A stretch of 64,000 bases of DNA from Siderastrea siderea (Eukaryota; Cnidaria; Anthozoa; Scleractinia; Rhizangiidae), in contig OZ034975.1 of the NCBI GenBank assembly GCA_964030785.1, forward strand, positions 41,085,069-41,149,068, in the 5' to 3' direction. The position numbers and the translations under genes are program-made. The notes below the pieces were generated by a model that was not told the DNA's origin, searched no databases, and was given only the letters and a program-made list of their open reading frames with translations. Below, piece after piece: positions 25,201-37,200 of this stretch; position 1 is the first letter of the stretch, and each line of letters begins with the position of its first letter.

Positions 25201-28200
25201 AGGTAGAGTTGTCAGGAAGGGGGTCCTTTCTACTCGTACGACTCGTTCAAGTCGTTCAAGTGGTGAAATTGCAAATCATTACTCTTACTTACAGTTCGGT
25301 AGAGCTGTGAGGAAGGGGGTCCTTTCAACTGGTACGACTCGTTCAAGTCGTGCAAGTGGTGAAATTGCATAATATATAGATTTAGCCAAGCCTAAAAGCG
25401 GAGCCGCGAAGGAATAAACTGGTGTTCGTTTCTGAAAAATAGTCCTGAAACTTTTCGGTCTGAAATACATTTCGGGGCTTTTGTTGGCTCGTTCGCTTTC
25501 GAAAAGTGTTTCTCAAAAAGCCTGAAAGTGTTCCGAATTGTCCTTCAATATTTTGGGGATCTGTTCTGTAAAACCAAGCTTGAAAGGTCGTTCTAGAGGC
25601 TGAGCACAGCTTGATTATTTTACTCACGAGCCGTCTAGCTTGGTGTTTGCATATCCTGTCATTAGCTGTGAAGGCTTGTCAAATCTCCTTGGGTTATTGG
25701 CTGTTCGTTTGAATGAACTTGAAGCGGCGCTCATTTACAAAAACAAAATAAAAATGATTCGACTGTTTAAATGGGTTATCTTCATCGCGTTCGGATGTTA
25801 TCAAATAACATGAACTGCCACTAAATAAAAACGCTAATATATTCAAAGTAATGCGTAATTCATTGCTTCATGATTTTTATCTTGTTTCTTTGTTCTTTGT
25901 TGCACTGTAGATTACAACGAAAAGTAAAAATCATGGAGGAATGCTTTGCGCATTACTTTGAATATATTAGCATTTATTTGCCAAATGTAAATATATAACA
26001 CGCCGGGCCAGCATAAGGCCTGAAGCGGCACTCTAGGAATAACTTTTGTGTTTTTAATCCAGTGGAGCTCAAACTTTGCAACGTAACAAACTTCGCAATT
26101 GCAAACAATCGTATGATTTTTGTTTTTCAATTTTAACGGTTTTTGGCGGGAAAATGACGTCATAGAAATGACGTCAAAATTTTATTTTCACCTGATGACT
26201 GACTTATTGCGCGATTTCAAAAGGATATGATGAGACGAATTCAAATATGAAAAAATAATTGAAAAAGCTTTATCGGTTCAAAAGATACGACAATCTGAAT
26301 TTTGAATTTCCCGCGATTTTGTTACTATATTTAGAACTTTGGCAAATTTCAAAATGCAATATCTTTTGAACCGATAAAGCTTTTTCAATTATTTTTTCAC
26401 ATTTGAATTTGTCTCAACATATTCTTTCCAAATCGTGTACTAGTTTAGTCATACGGTGAAAATAAAATTTTGATGTCATCTGTATGACGTCATTTTCCCG
26501 CCAAAAATCGTTAAAATCGAAAAACAAAAATCATACGATTGTTTGCAATTGCGACGTCTGTTACGTTGCAAAGTTTGAGCTCCACTGGATTAAAAACACA
26601 AAAGTTATTCCTAGAGTGCCGCTTCAGGCCTCATGCTTGCCCGGCGTGTATGTAACGCAAGCTTTTCCGTCGGTTCATACGTCTTTTTTAGCGTTAAATC
26701 TAAAAGTGTTCCAGTGAATCAATGTTAATAAGACTCGATACTAAAATTGGACACATCGTCAAGCACGCGTGTTTAATGTTTTAAAAAAATCCATCGAGCC
26801 GTTCTTAAGATTTTCGCAAAAACGCTCAAATTCAAAAATTACCACAAAATTATTACTCGAATGATCTTAGAAAAACAATTCGTTCTCGAGATCGCGAACA
26901 TCAGTTTCAACAAAACTTTCTAGGCGTAAAATAGTAAGCAAACGACACATTTTGAAAGTATTTTCGAGCCATTTCATCAAAGCATTGATTATTTTTCGGT
27001 GCATTTACTATTACTATGCAAAAACTACGGTTGGAAATGTTTTTGTGATTTTACTTCAAAACAAACACACAGAATTTTTTTGTTCTTGTATATTTGTGTG
27101 CCATACAACACAGTTTAAGATGTTGGTATTTACTTTTCAAAGTGAAATCTGGATCGCGGAAAATTTCAATTTTAGTGTTTTCGAGGTTTTTGTTTATCGT
27201 TGTCATGGAAATATAGATTTTCACAAAATGTTAACCACGCTAAAGTTCAATCCAAAACCAACAAGTATTGCAAATTTCACTTTGATCTGACAAGGAAAGG
27301 ACTGTCTAAGAGCCGATTCAAAAAGTTAGGTATGGTCCCAAAAAAACTGTATCGAAACACCTTAAAAAATGCACCGAACTGTTTTTGGAAGCTTTTCGGG
27401 CATAATAGGTTTAAAACGACAACTGCTTCGCTTATAGTTTTTCAAATAACTGTTATATTTCATTCTCTAACTAGAGACAATCAAGATTCAAAACAAGGAA
27501 ACGCCAAACACGCTTTAATTAAATTGTTATTATGCCGGCATAAGTTTTGCGGCTGCGAAGTAAGCCTATATAAAGTTAGGCGCTTTGAGGAACGCACAAA
27601 ACTATTTTCGGAAGCTCTTAGGATAAAATAGCCTTAAACGGACAACTGCTTCGCTTAAAAGATTATTACTATTGAAAACTTCTGGGACAAGAAAATCGAC
27701 AGTTGCACAAAGAGATGGACCGGACGGTGAAAATTGAAAGCAAAGCTTGTGCAGTTGTCTTGCGGCTGTACTTAGACCTACTGTTATGAATAAACAAACA
27801 AAAAATAATGGACAGAGAAATCATTTTTGAAAAACATTTATTCGAAAACCCCTAAGTTTATACTTAAATGCAATTCGCGTTACACTTCCAAAATCGTAGG
27901 TCGGTCCACGCGAGTGAAATCGGCTCAGCATGGCAAAATATTCAAGAATCTGTCACAAATCTAAGCGCGTTTTCTAATAATTTTTTAAAGTCAAAAGTAA
28001 ATAACGCATTTCTAATGGCATAAATCAAATTTACATTTCAAAACGTAATTTCTTTCATCGTAATACTCGAAATCATGTACCTTAGACCTTTTAAAAACTT
28101 CACTTACTCGGTTGTGTTTCAGAACAGGGCAAACTCTCCGCCGTGAAGAAAACAAAGCGATGAAGTCCTTTGAATGCAGCTTTCGTAACTTGAACTTTTC

Positions 28201-31200
28201 GCCTTCTGCCAGTATTCTTTTGAACTTTTTCTCTCCATTTACATATATTAGATGTTTTTTTGTCAAGTATAAAACTTCAGTACTCTCGAGCAATCGTTAA
28301 ATGCTAAAGAAGCTTAAGCTTTTAAAGAAACCTCTTTTCCAAAAGCGACGATGGTCATGCGATTTCCCGCCAAGAAAAATGCCGGTTGCCCTAAAGCACC
28401 GTGCGATTTCCCGCCAAGAAAAGATGGCATTCTCTGCCCCGTCGGGTTGTCTTGGGACTCCCCTCCCCCTCCCACAGAGTCTGTGCGGACGGACGGACGT
28501 CCGGATGTACGGATGTACGGACGTACGGACGGACGGTCACGTGACTATTACGTCACAACCAAAATTTCTCGGATTGATAGGTTACCATATTTCCTTAGCA
28601 ATGGAGCTCCGCTGGCGGGCTTTGCCCGCGGGCTCCGCTATGATTACTCTTACTTACAGTTCGGTAGAGCTGTGAGGAAGGGGGTCCTTTCAACTGTTAC
28701 GACTCGTTCAAGTCTTTCAAGTGGTGAAATTGCATATGATTACTCGTACTTACAGTACGGTAGATATGTGCGGAAGGGGGTCCTTTCAAGTGGTACGACA
28801 CTTGAAACTGTATCTCATTATCGACACTTGGACTTTGAAGAGAGTTAAAACAACTTGTAAGACTTTAACGAGTTGTAGAACTGGTAAAACCGCATCGCAT
28901 TGTGAAAGGGTCGAAGTCAACAAACGGTCACCATACAGTTGGTTACATGCGATACGTGAGCCATTATAGTTTGAGTTTTGTGGTTTTGAATGGAATTAAA
29001 TATTCAAAGTCGGTCTTTGAAATTTGCATATGTACGTTTGTTGTTTATCTATAGGATGAAAACAGTTCGCGGTAGTTTGTCGGGCGTGTGGGAATTCGGG
29101 CTTTAGCGTTTAGTATCTTTTTCATTAGTGTGTAACAGAAATAAATGTCTACTCTGCGGTCTAACATTCGTTATATGAGAAATTACAGTGTGATCCGATT
29201 CCAATATAGAACTGAAATGGGAAGGAGCATTATGAAATAAATGTGTCAGTGGAGCGTTCATTGTGTTGTGTATGATTCTCAAATGTCAGGGAAACTTTGG
29301 TATCAGGTTTTAAAAGGTGCACTATAATGCTTTATTTAGTGGTATGATGCGGGTGGCGTGCTATTCAGTTTGGTCGTAGTGGAGGTATCGGAATGGTGTT
29401 TATGTAGTCGCGCGGTACTATAACACTTGTAGTTACCCAAGGGCTTCGTCGTAAGTTTTGGGTGGAATCATTTGCAGCATACGCGTATAGCTGTCGCTTT
29501 GGCACGTGCGAATTTTCTGTTGTTTTTTGGCTAAAAAACAAAAGAAAATTCCCACGCGCTAAAGCAACACCTATACGCGTATGCTGCAAATGATTCCACC
29601 CTTTAATTATGATTGTGAAGTGGATTTGTCGTAACAGTCGTTTTACCTATTCGTGGAACAATATTTAGCAATTGGCGTTTAATAGTCAAAGTTGAACCAA
29701 AGAAAACACTGGAATTAGTGTTTATAGTATGTAATACTGTAGTTTATTGGCTATTTCAGAGGTAAAGTAAAATGACTCTAATATGCATAATATAGTTGAT
29801 CGGAAGACTCGATTAGGAAGGAAAGTTATTGGCAATGTTTTTCGAGCTGTAGTTATAGAGCGATGTTTTGTAAAAAGAGTAAAGTCGCTCTGTTCGAATA
29901 TTTGAGAAAGGTGTTAAATTTTATTTCAAACATTAAGTAATATTGGGAATTTACCATCGTCTTTTATGTCGTGTACCTCGCTCGCTTCGCACGCAGGTCT
30001 TTCGTGTATCTCGCTCGCTTCGTTTCGACGCTTAAATAACGAGGCAAAATCATAGTTGCCTTTACTTGGCCAGTTTGACAATGATTCATTGGAGGGAGTG
30101 ATCGATATAACAGTCCCCTTTTAGAAAGCTATTATCGGTTTGCGCGACCCTTATAGAACGAGTAACACACATATTTCCGCCTTCTACCTCGCTTCGAACG
30201 TAATTCTTTCGTGTATCTCGCTCGCTTCGTACGTACGCTTAAATAACGAAGCAAAATCGTAGTTGTCTTCCCTTGGCCAACTTCACAATGCTTCAATAGA
30301 AGCAGTAATCGACATAACAGTTCGCTTTTACAACTCTGTAATCAGTTTGCGCAACGCTTATAGAACGAGTAATAGACATGTTATCGTCTTCTATTTCGTG
30401 TTCGCTTTTAGAAAGCTATTATCAGTTTGCGCAACGCTTATAGAACGAGTAATAGACACATTACCGCCTTCTATCTCGCTTCGAACCGATTATCAATTTG
30501 CGCGACGCTTATAGAACGAGTAATAGACGTATTACCGCCTTTTATCTCGCTTCGAACCTATTATCAATTTGTGCGACGTTTATAGAACGAGTAATAGACA
30601 TATTACCGCCTTCTATCTCGCTTCGAACGTATGTCTTTCGTGTATCTCGCTCGCTTCGTACGTACGCTTAAATAACGAGGCCCCAGTTTCACAAGGCTTC
30701 AATAGAAGCAGTAATCGACATAACAGTTCGCTTTTACAACTCTATTATCAGTTTGCGCGACGCTTATAGAACGAGTATTTATAGACATATTATCGTCTTC
30801 TATTTCGCGTACCTCGCTCGCTTCGAACGTATGTCTTTCGTGTATGTCGCTCGCTTCGTACGTAGCTTAAATAACGAGGCAAAATTATAGTTGTCTTCCT
30901 TTGGACAGTTTCACAAAGCTTCAATAGAAGGAGTAATCCACATAACAGTTCACTTTTAGAACTCTGTAATCAGTTTGCGCAACGCTTATAGAACGAGTAA
31001 CAGACATGTTATCGTCTTCTATTTCGTGTTTGCCTTTAGAAATCTATTATCAGTTTGCGCAGCGCTTATAGAACGAGTAATAGACGTGTTTCCGTCTTCT
31101 ACCTCGTGTACCCGCGTATGCACATGAGCTCGGTGTTTGGTTTGTTTCATGCAACGAATGTTTTAGGGTCATACACTTAAAGAACGAGGCATAGTCGCGA

Positions 31201-34200
31201 CTCGTTCTAGTTGACCGGGTCCCCTGCCTTTCTTAATGAGATGCAATTTCACCACTTGAACGAGTTGACGGGGCCCCTGCCTTTCTTAATGACATGCAGT
31301 TTCACCACTTGAACGAGTCGTTCAACCACAGGGTACAGAGGAGTGAAGTTCGAGCAGAACGTTAAGTTTTCCTTGCGAAAGACAACCGACATAATTTGCT
31401 GCGAACTTGCGTTACTCACGTTACCTATATTTTACCGCAGGTCAAATAACTGTGGGCTGTTACTATCACTGAGATCGACTTAGGGGCCGATTACTTGAGG
31501 CAGGCTGGCCCGCTTGGCCGGGCTGGCTAAGTCACGTCTGGGAAACGCACTAAAAATCAACTTCGCGACTACATGGAAAAATTTCAGCCCGGCTAGCTGG
31601 GATCCCGGCTAGCCGTGATGAATATTTACCATGTAATCGCGATTGCCGGGCCAGCCCGGCTAGCCGGGCCAACACTTTCTCGTCGCTAAATTTCGCTTCA
31701 GAGCAAAATGGCTCACCAGAAGATCGATATTTCTCTTTCTACATAACACATAAAGGTTTATCAGACAATAAAGCTACGTAAAGCTGAAAATGATATGCCA
31801 AAATAATGGATTAGCGAAAATAAAAACACGTGATTCATGCTCTTCGATGTAGCCATCTTTTCACAAGACAGCTTCTAAATTTAGCCGCAGACGGGCTGGC
31901 CCGCCTCTTGTAATACCAGGCTGAGGAGTCATCTCGGCAGACAGAGCCAGCCCTTCTACCGAGCCAGCTCGGCTCATGCAATCGGCCCCTTACACTAAAT
32001 AATACGACAAGGGAAGAAACAGATTTGGGCTGATTTTTGAATCCCTCTATCTCGTAAGAAAATTCCCCACAATGCCTTATTTTAAGAATCTGGTCTAGAA
32101 TTTGCCTATTCTCAACAAATATGGAAAAAAGTTGTTTAAAAACGACCAAAAACATACGTTTTCGCCGAGCGGAATTTACGGCTTCCACGCTTCGCTTTCG
32201 TATTATGTGCACCGCAACACTCGGTGACGGAAATGACGTAAATATGGTGATTTGATCGATTTTACTTCCACGATCGGTTGCCGTTTTCTCTCCGCTGCAC
32301 TCGAGTCGCCTCCGGAAAGACATCGCTCAAAATCATGCCCATTTCTTTGGCAATAAAAACGAAATTTTCCTTTCCACAGCCGCTCAAATTATAATCTTCA
32401 AGAATTCCACTCAGTGTTGTGTTATTGCGGTGGTCTATCTGGTAATTCAGCGATAGCCTGCAATACTTTTCGCAATTTTAAAATTGGTCTCAGGGGCCGT
32501 TTGATCGCGGAAATATGGTATTTTTATGTTCGCGTTTAAAAAGCAAATTGTCCAAACACTTACCATTTAGATACGAAAACATGTCTTTCCCTGTTCGATA
32601 GTTTCGATTTCTTCCGCTCAGACTGGTTTTCTTGTAACGGGACTGGCCTCTTTAAGGGTGAACTCGCTGTTCTTAAAACTCCCTCCACAGGTGATGTTTT
32701 GAACTTTGAATTAGCAATGGTCCACTGCTCTTCCGTTTCCAGTAACGATAACTTCCGTCACCATGTGCTGCAGTGCACATCGATCGAGATCACGTGGTAT
32801 AGGTTTCCTCCCTTGTCCTTATTTTACTTGGCACTTCGTGCCTCGTTCGCAAAGCTTCGCTTTGCGAAGAAAAGCCGTTACCCGAAGGGCAACGTGTTAG
32901 GCGACCGCGTAGTGTAAGTCGATCTCAGTGATCCTAAGAGCCCACAGTAATTTAACGCGAGTAACGCAAGTTCGCACCAAGTTATGTCGGTTGTCTTTCG
33001 CAAGGAAAACCAAACGTTCTGCTCGAACTTCGCTCCTTTGTACCCTGTAGTACAGCGAGTTGAATGGGTCCCTGCCTTAATAAGATGCTTAATGAGATGC
33101 AAGTAACACGTCATTTTATTTCACTGAAAAATACCATATCACGACTTGAACAAATCGAACCACTAGTAACCATTGTTTTACGACTCGTACGACTGGTACG
33201 AGTTGAATCACCACGACTTGAACAAGTGGTGAGTATGGGACATGCTTGAGATTTATACACCTGATACCCTTGCAGTATAGTGTCTTTAATAGCTAAGGAC
33301 ATTACACATGGTCAATTCTCTTCTGTAAGGTTTAAAACGTGTTTCCAGGTTCCGTAGAGGTTTTTAAGTCTAAAAAGTGCTTCGATGCAATTCTAAGGCC
33401 TGAAAAGTACGAGTATAGTATGACACTATATTTTGCAGCATTTTGTTTAAGTCCGTGTCAATTAGCAGAGTTTCAATTAAGCTCAAAGTATTACTTTGGT
33501 TCTTGACCGTCTCAGAGGATTTGATTTAAAGGCTTTGAGACAATCAGGAAACAACACATGCACAATATTTGATCTGGTGTATATTAAACGTTATTGGCTA
33601 TTTATTGTCATTTTTCGTCTCCTGACTAATTCAGCCATCAAGGTCTATACCATTACTTTTATCTTGCCACCGAGTGATCTGCTCGTGAGCCTGGGCGCCC
33701 TGTGGGAAGAAGAGTATGAACGGTTTACTTTGAGAGCAATAAACGACTAGTACAAATTGTTTTGTTAAAAGAAAATGAATATACAAGTCATGATTTGTTA
33801 ATCTGAAGTTAACTAGCGTGGTATCCTTTCGTATCAAATTGCAGTTGAGATTTGCACTGGATGTTCCTGCAACTGCACCATATTGATTTCTATCGTTGGT
33901 ATACTTGTTGCAATCATCATTGTTCTCATTATGTACATTATATGGCTGCACAGAAAAGGTAAGCATTGCTTATTGCGTTAATCGGACTGACTTTGCAAGT
34001 AATTTCTTTAAATACTAGTAATCTTGACTTGTCTTACAGGTGCAGGGAGAGGCGAAAGGTAAGCTAGCTCATTCTTGCCAATTCTTTCCCTTTTTTATTC
34101 TTCTTTTTAGTACACTCCTCTGTGACACACTTGGTGAAATCCGGGTTTGTCAGTAATTCGATAAGAAATTTACCTTGGCAATTAAAAATTCCCCAGGTTT

Positions 34201-37200
34201 TCTCAATTTGTCACCTTCATTTAAAGAATGAAGAACGAAATTTAAAGGGCCTTCATCAACTGCGTAAGACTCCTTTCTTTTTAGAATGAAGTATGATGTG
34301 ATGAAACCATTGGAATTTAAAAACCTTTGTTGGGTCCAATTTCATGATTCTTCTATAACGACAGAGTCAACAAGAAGCTAAAGTGATACAACGTCAAGTA
34401 ATTAAAAGTAAAGATATTGCAAGTAAAACCGAGTTTGTGTTCTTAAGTAAAAAACAGTGATGTTTGCAATTTGTTTTGTTATCCTTATTGTTTAAGGTCA
34501 CATCGACGAACAACCATTGAAGCAAGGGGAAACAAAAACGTAAGTTTTTTCTAATATAGTAAAAAGAAAAAATTAATTTTACAGAAGATCAACGATTAGC
34601 TTCAAATTGACTAATTTCGTCAGCAAACAATTTTAGAGTAAGGTTAATTTATTAAATATTTTAATTACCTTTTTAGCCGCTATCACACGTAAACAAGCAC
34701 GCACTTGAGCTATATATGGAAGATAGTTGTTTACAAACATTGTTTTTGCTTTTAAAATGTGCCATCCACTAAAAAAATAACTCTTTGTTACAACAGTCAA
34801 TAGATCTTTGGTTGACACATTCATCAACAGGTGACGTCAACAACGCCTTTGCCATATATATATACCAATGTATCGATACGTTAGCGTAACTTCATAGGTT
34901 CCATGGAATAGCTCATTGTAACAGAGAGAATCAAGACTATTGAAAACTACTTGCAAAATGTTTATCTGTTTATAAACTATTTTTATCAGTTTGCACTTGA
35001 AATGGAAGCTCGTGAGCCGGATTGTCTTTCTTCAAACCAGCAAACGTCTGAAGTCTCTCCTCAACTGGATGAGGCACGCCGTTCACATGACTTGCCAAAA
35101 CTCTCCAGTACGAATACTTCATCAATCAGCCAATATGCATTTCTCCTTCAATTAACACCCTCTTGGGAGATTCCTAGAGAGAACGTGACTATTGAAAAGA
35201 TCATTGGTAAAGGTGCTTTTGGTCGGGTTGCCAAAGGAACAGCCACATGTCTCCGAGGAAGACCAAAGAAAACACCCGTAGCGGTGAAAATGTTGAAAGG
35301 TGCCAATTATACCTATAGATATCGCTATATTTAACCTTTTACTTTCAAAGCCAAACCTTACGTCGTGTCATAAAATGTTGTTCTATCTTTTCAGTCTGTG
35401 GAAGAACACCTAGAGTTCGATATTAAAATGAATGCTCCTCGGCAGAAAAGATCGATCCCTGTTAGAAATCCTATAAAGATTCTCCAGGATTTTCTGAGAT
35501 CCTGTAGGATCCTAGAGGATCTTAAGTGGCAATAATCCTCATCATGTTTGACAGGATCCTACTATGGATCCCTGATGATCTTTATAAGGTCCTTAAGGAT
35601 TGTTGCAGGAAACTTAAGTATCGTTGCAGGATTATAGGTAAAGATCCAATAGTATATCTAATAGTAAACACTCAGAAAATTATCTTTTCAACAGAAACAG
35701 TTTCAGCAAAGATGGGAGCACGTGCGTTATTTTCAATACTTTTCAGCTCATCTCACTAGTTATTGATGAATCAGTTGCCCATACCTCTCAAACATAAAGG
35801 ACTCACAAAATAAATAATTGCTGAGTAAATGCACACTTTGCAAAAAGAGGTTTAACCTTTCTTGCGGAATTATACAGGTAACGCTTCCGAGTCAGACAAG
35901 AAAGACTTGTTATCAGAGCTGGAAGTGATGAAGACACTTAAACCTCATCCACACGTCATCAAACTACTGGGATGCGTTACTAAAACTGGTAAGGCGTTAA
36001 CAGAAAATTGTGGACATTTACCGTAGCATATATCATAAGGGCAAATGTGATTGTCTCAACTATCATTGCATATTCCCTACTTGTAAGCTCTCACCGTGAT
36101 CTTTGGTGAATACGTGAATCTGATTGGCTCAGTTGTCGCTATCTTTTCACTGTTACCAGACATTCACTGTGGTCTATTGAGAATACGCGCATCTAATTGG
36201 CTCAATAGACCAGTTTCCGAGTTCACCTTGACCGCTGAATAAAAACTGGACTATGGCAATTGTCTGTGTGCTATTTAAGTAGGCAATCATTGTGGCCTAC
36301 AGAAAATATGCAAATCTGGTTCAATTGTTACTGTTTATCAGCTTTCTTCTTTGTTACTTCTGCTGAATATTTTTGTGTTTCCGTTATAATCCTTTGTAAC
36401 TCTACTCTCGTCACTCAGTCCTCGTAAACTCGAAGAACCGGTCAAAACAACAGAAAACAATGACACAGTTTCCATCGATCTGACCATGTGCTTTTTTAAT
36501 ACAAGGCCGCTTGGGCTTAGGGGGGATTTACAGAACTAGTTCCCAGTCTATCACACTCTCCCCCCTAAAAAAATGTTCGACTTAACTAAAATTTCTGCGT
36601 GTACTTTACACTTTCTTCTTCTTACATACACTCGATTTCACTGCTACTACTACTGTCCACATCTCTGGGTTGCGCAGGCCCACAATGTTGAAACTTATTC
36701 CTGTACTCTGATTTGAATATTGGCTGAAATAATGCCTGCTTTGTTTGAAAAGAATAAACCTCTAGTGCTTGCTATAGCTATGTTAAGGCGTAACATGTTC
36801 ACGTGGCCAAAAGGTTTTTTTTTTTTTACTGACACGGTTGGAAGGGAAAAAAACATGCACAGTGTTCATATCTTCAAATGTCTTGATCTTTGGGTTCTCT
36901 AGCGTCTCTTTACTGGTTACTCAGGAACGGACTGTACATTGGTTGGAAGGGCACTGTGCACTGTGGCCAATACCATACTGGTTGGTACGGTGGTGTTATC
37001 CCGAACCACGCTGGAACTGGGTTTGGTGCAACTAAAGCAGTGTGTAGGTTAGTAGTCACACCAGGATAATATGCAGTTTGACCTGGAACATCATACGTCA
37101 TACGGACTGGGGCTCTTCGAATTCTCTGTGGCCGACTACCAGCAGTGTTACATGTTTCAGGAACCTGGTACTGTTCAATCTCCTCATTAGCTGGTTCAGA

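Larger units (their letters stand above)
25372..28638. mobile_element. 3.3 kb insert in the minisatellite, TA duplication
   Basis: The array stops at GAAATTGCATA and resumes at TATGATTACTC, so this segment is an insertion with TA on both sides. The ends share GCGGAGCC-CGCG motifs in inverted orientation rather than long TIRs; the right end holds a GCGGGCTTTGCCCGC hairpin. No recognisable transposase; the class is unknown. It contains the foldback 25999-26648, a 45-bp tandem pair of GCGATTTCCCGCCAAGAAAA (28360-28425) and a GTACGGAC-type microsatellite (28485-28540). Confidence 0.6.

Noticed and set aside
27200..27631. Plus-strand frame of 143 residues
   Set aside because: Basic, low-complexity translation inside the 3.3 kb insert; part of the DNA repeats about 220 bases further on, and there is no domain.
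28351..28848. Plus-strand frame of 165 residues
   Set aside because: It runs across the end of the 3.3 kb insert into the minisatellite; a composite of repeats.
30000..31200. CRISPR-like array
   Set aside because: The repeats are contiguous and variable with no constant short repeat and unique spacers; the context is eukaryotic.
31835..32323. Minus-strand frame of 162 residues
   Set aside because: It spans the junction of the nested MITE and the host element, so it cannot be an old gene, and no motif was recognised.
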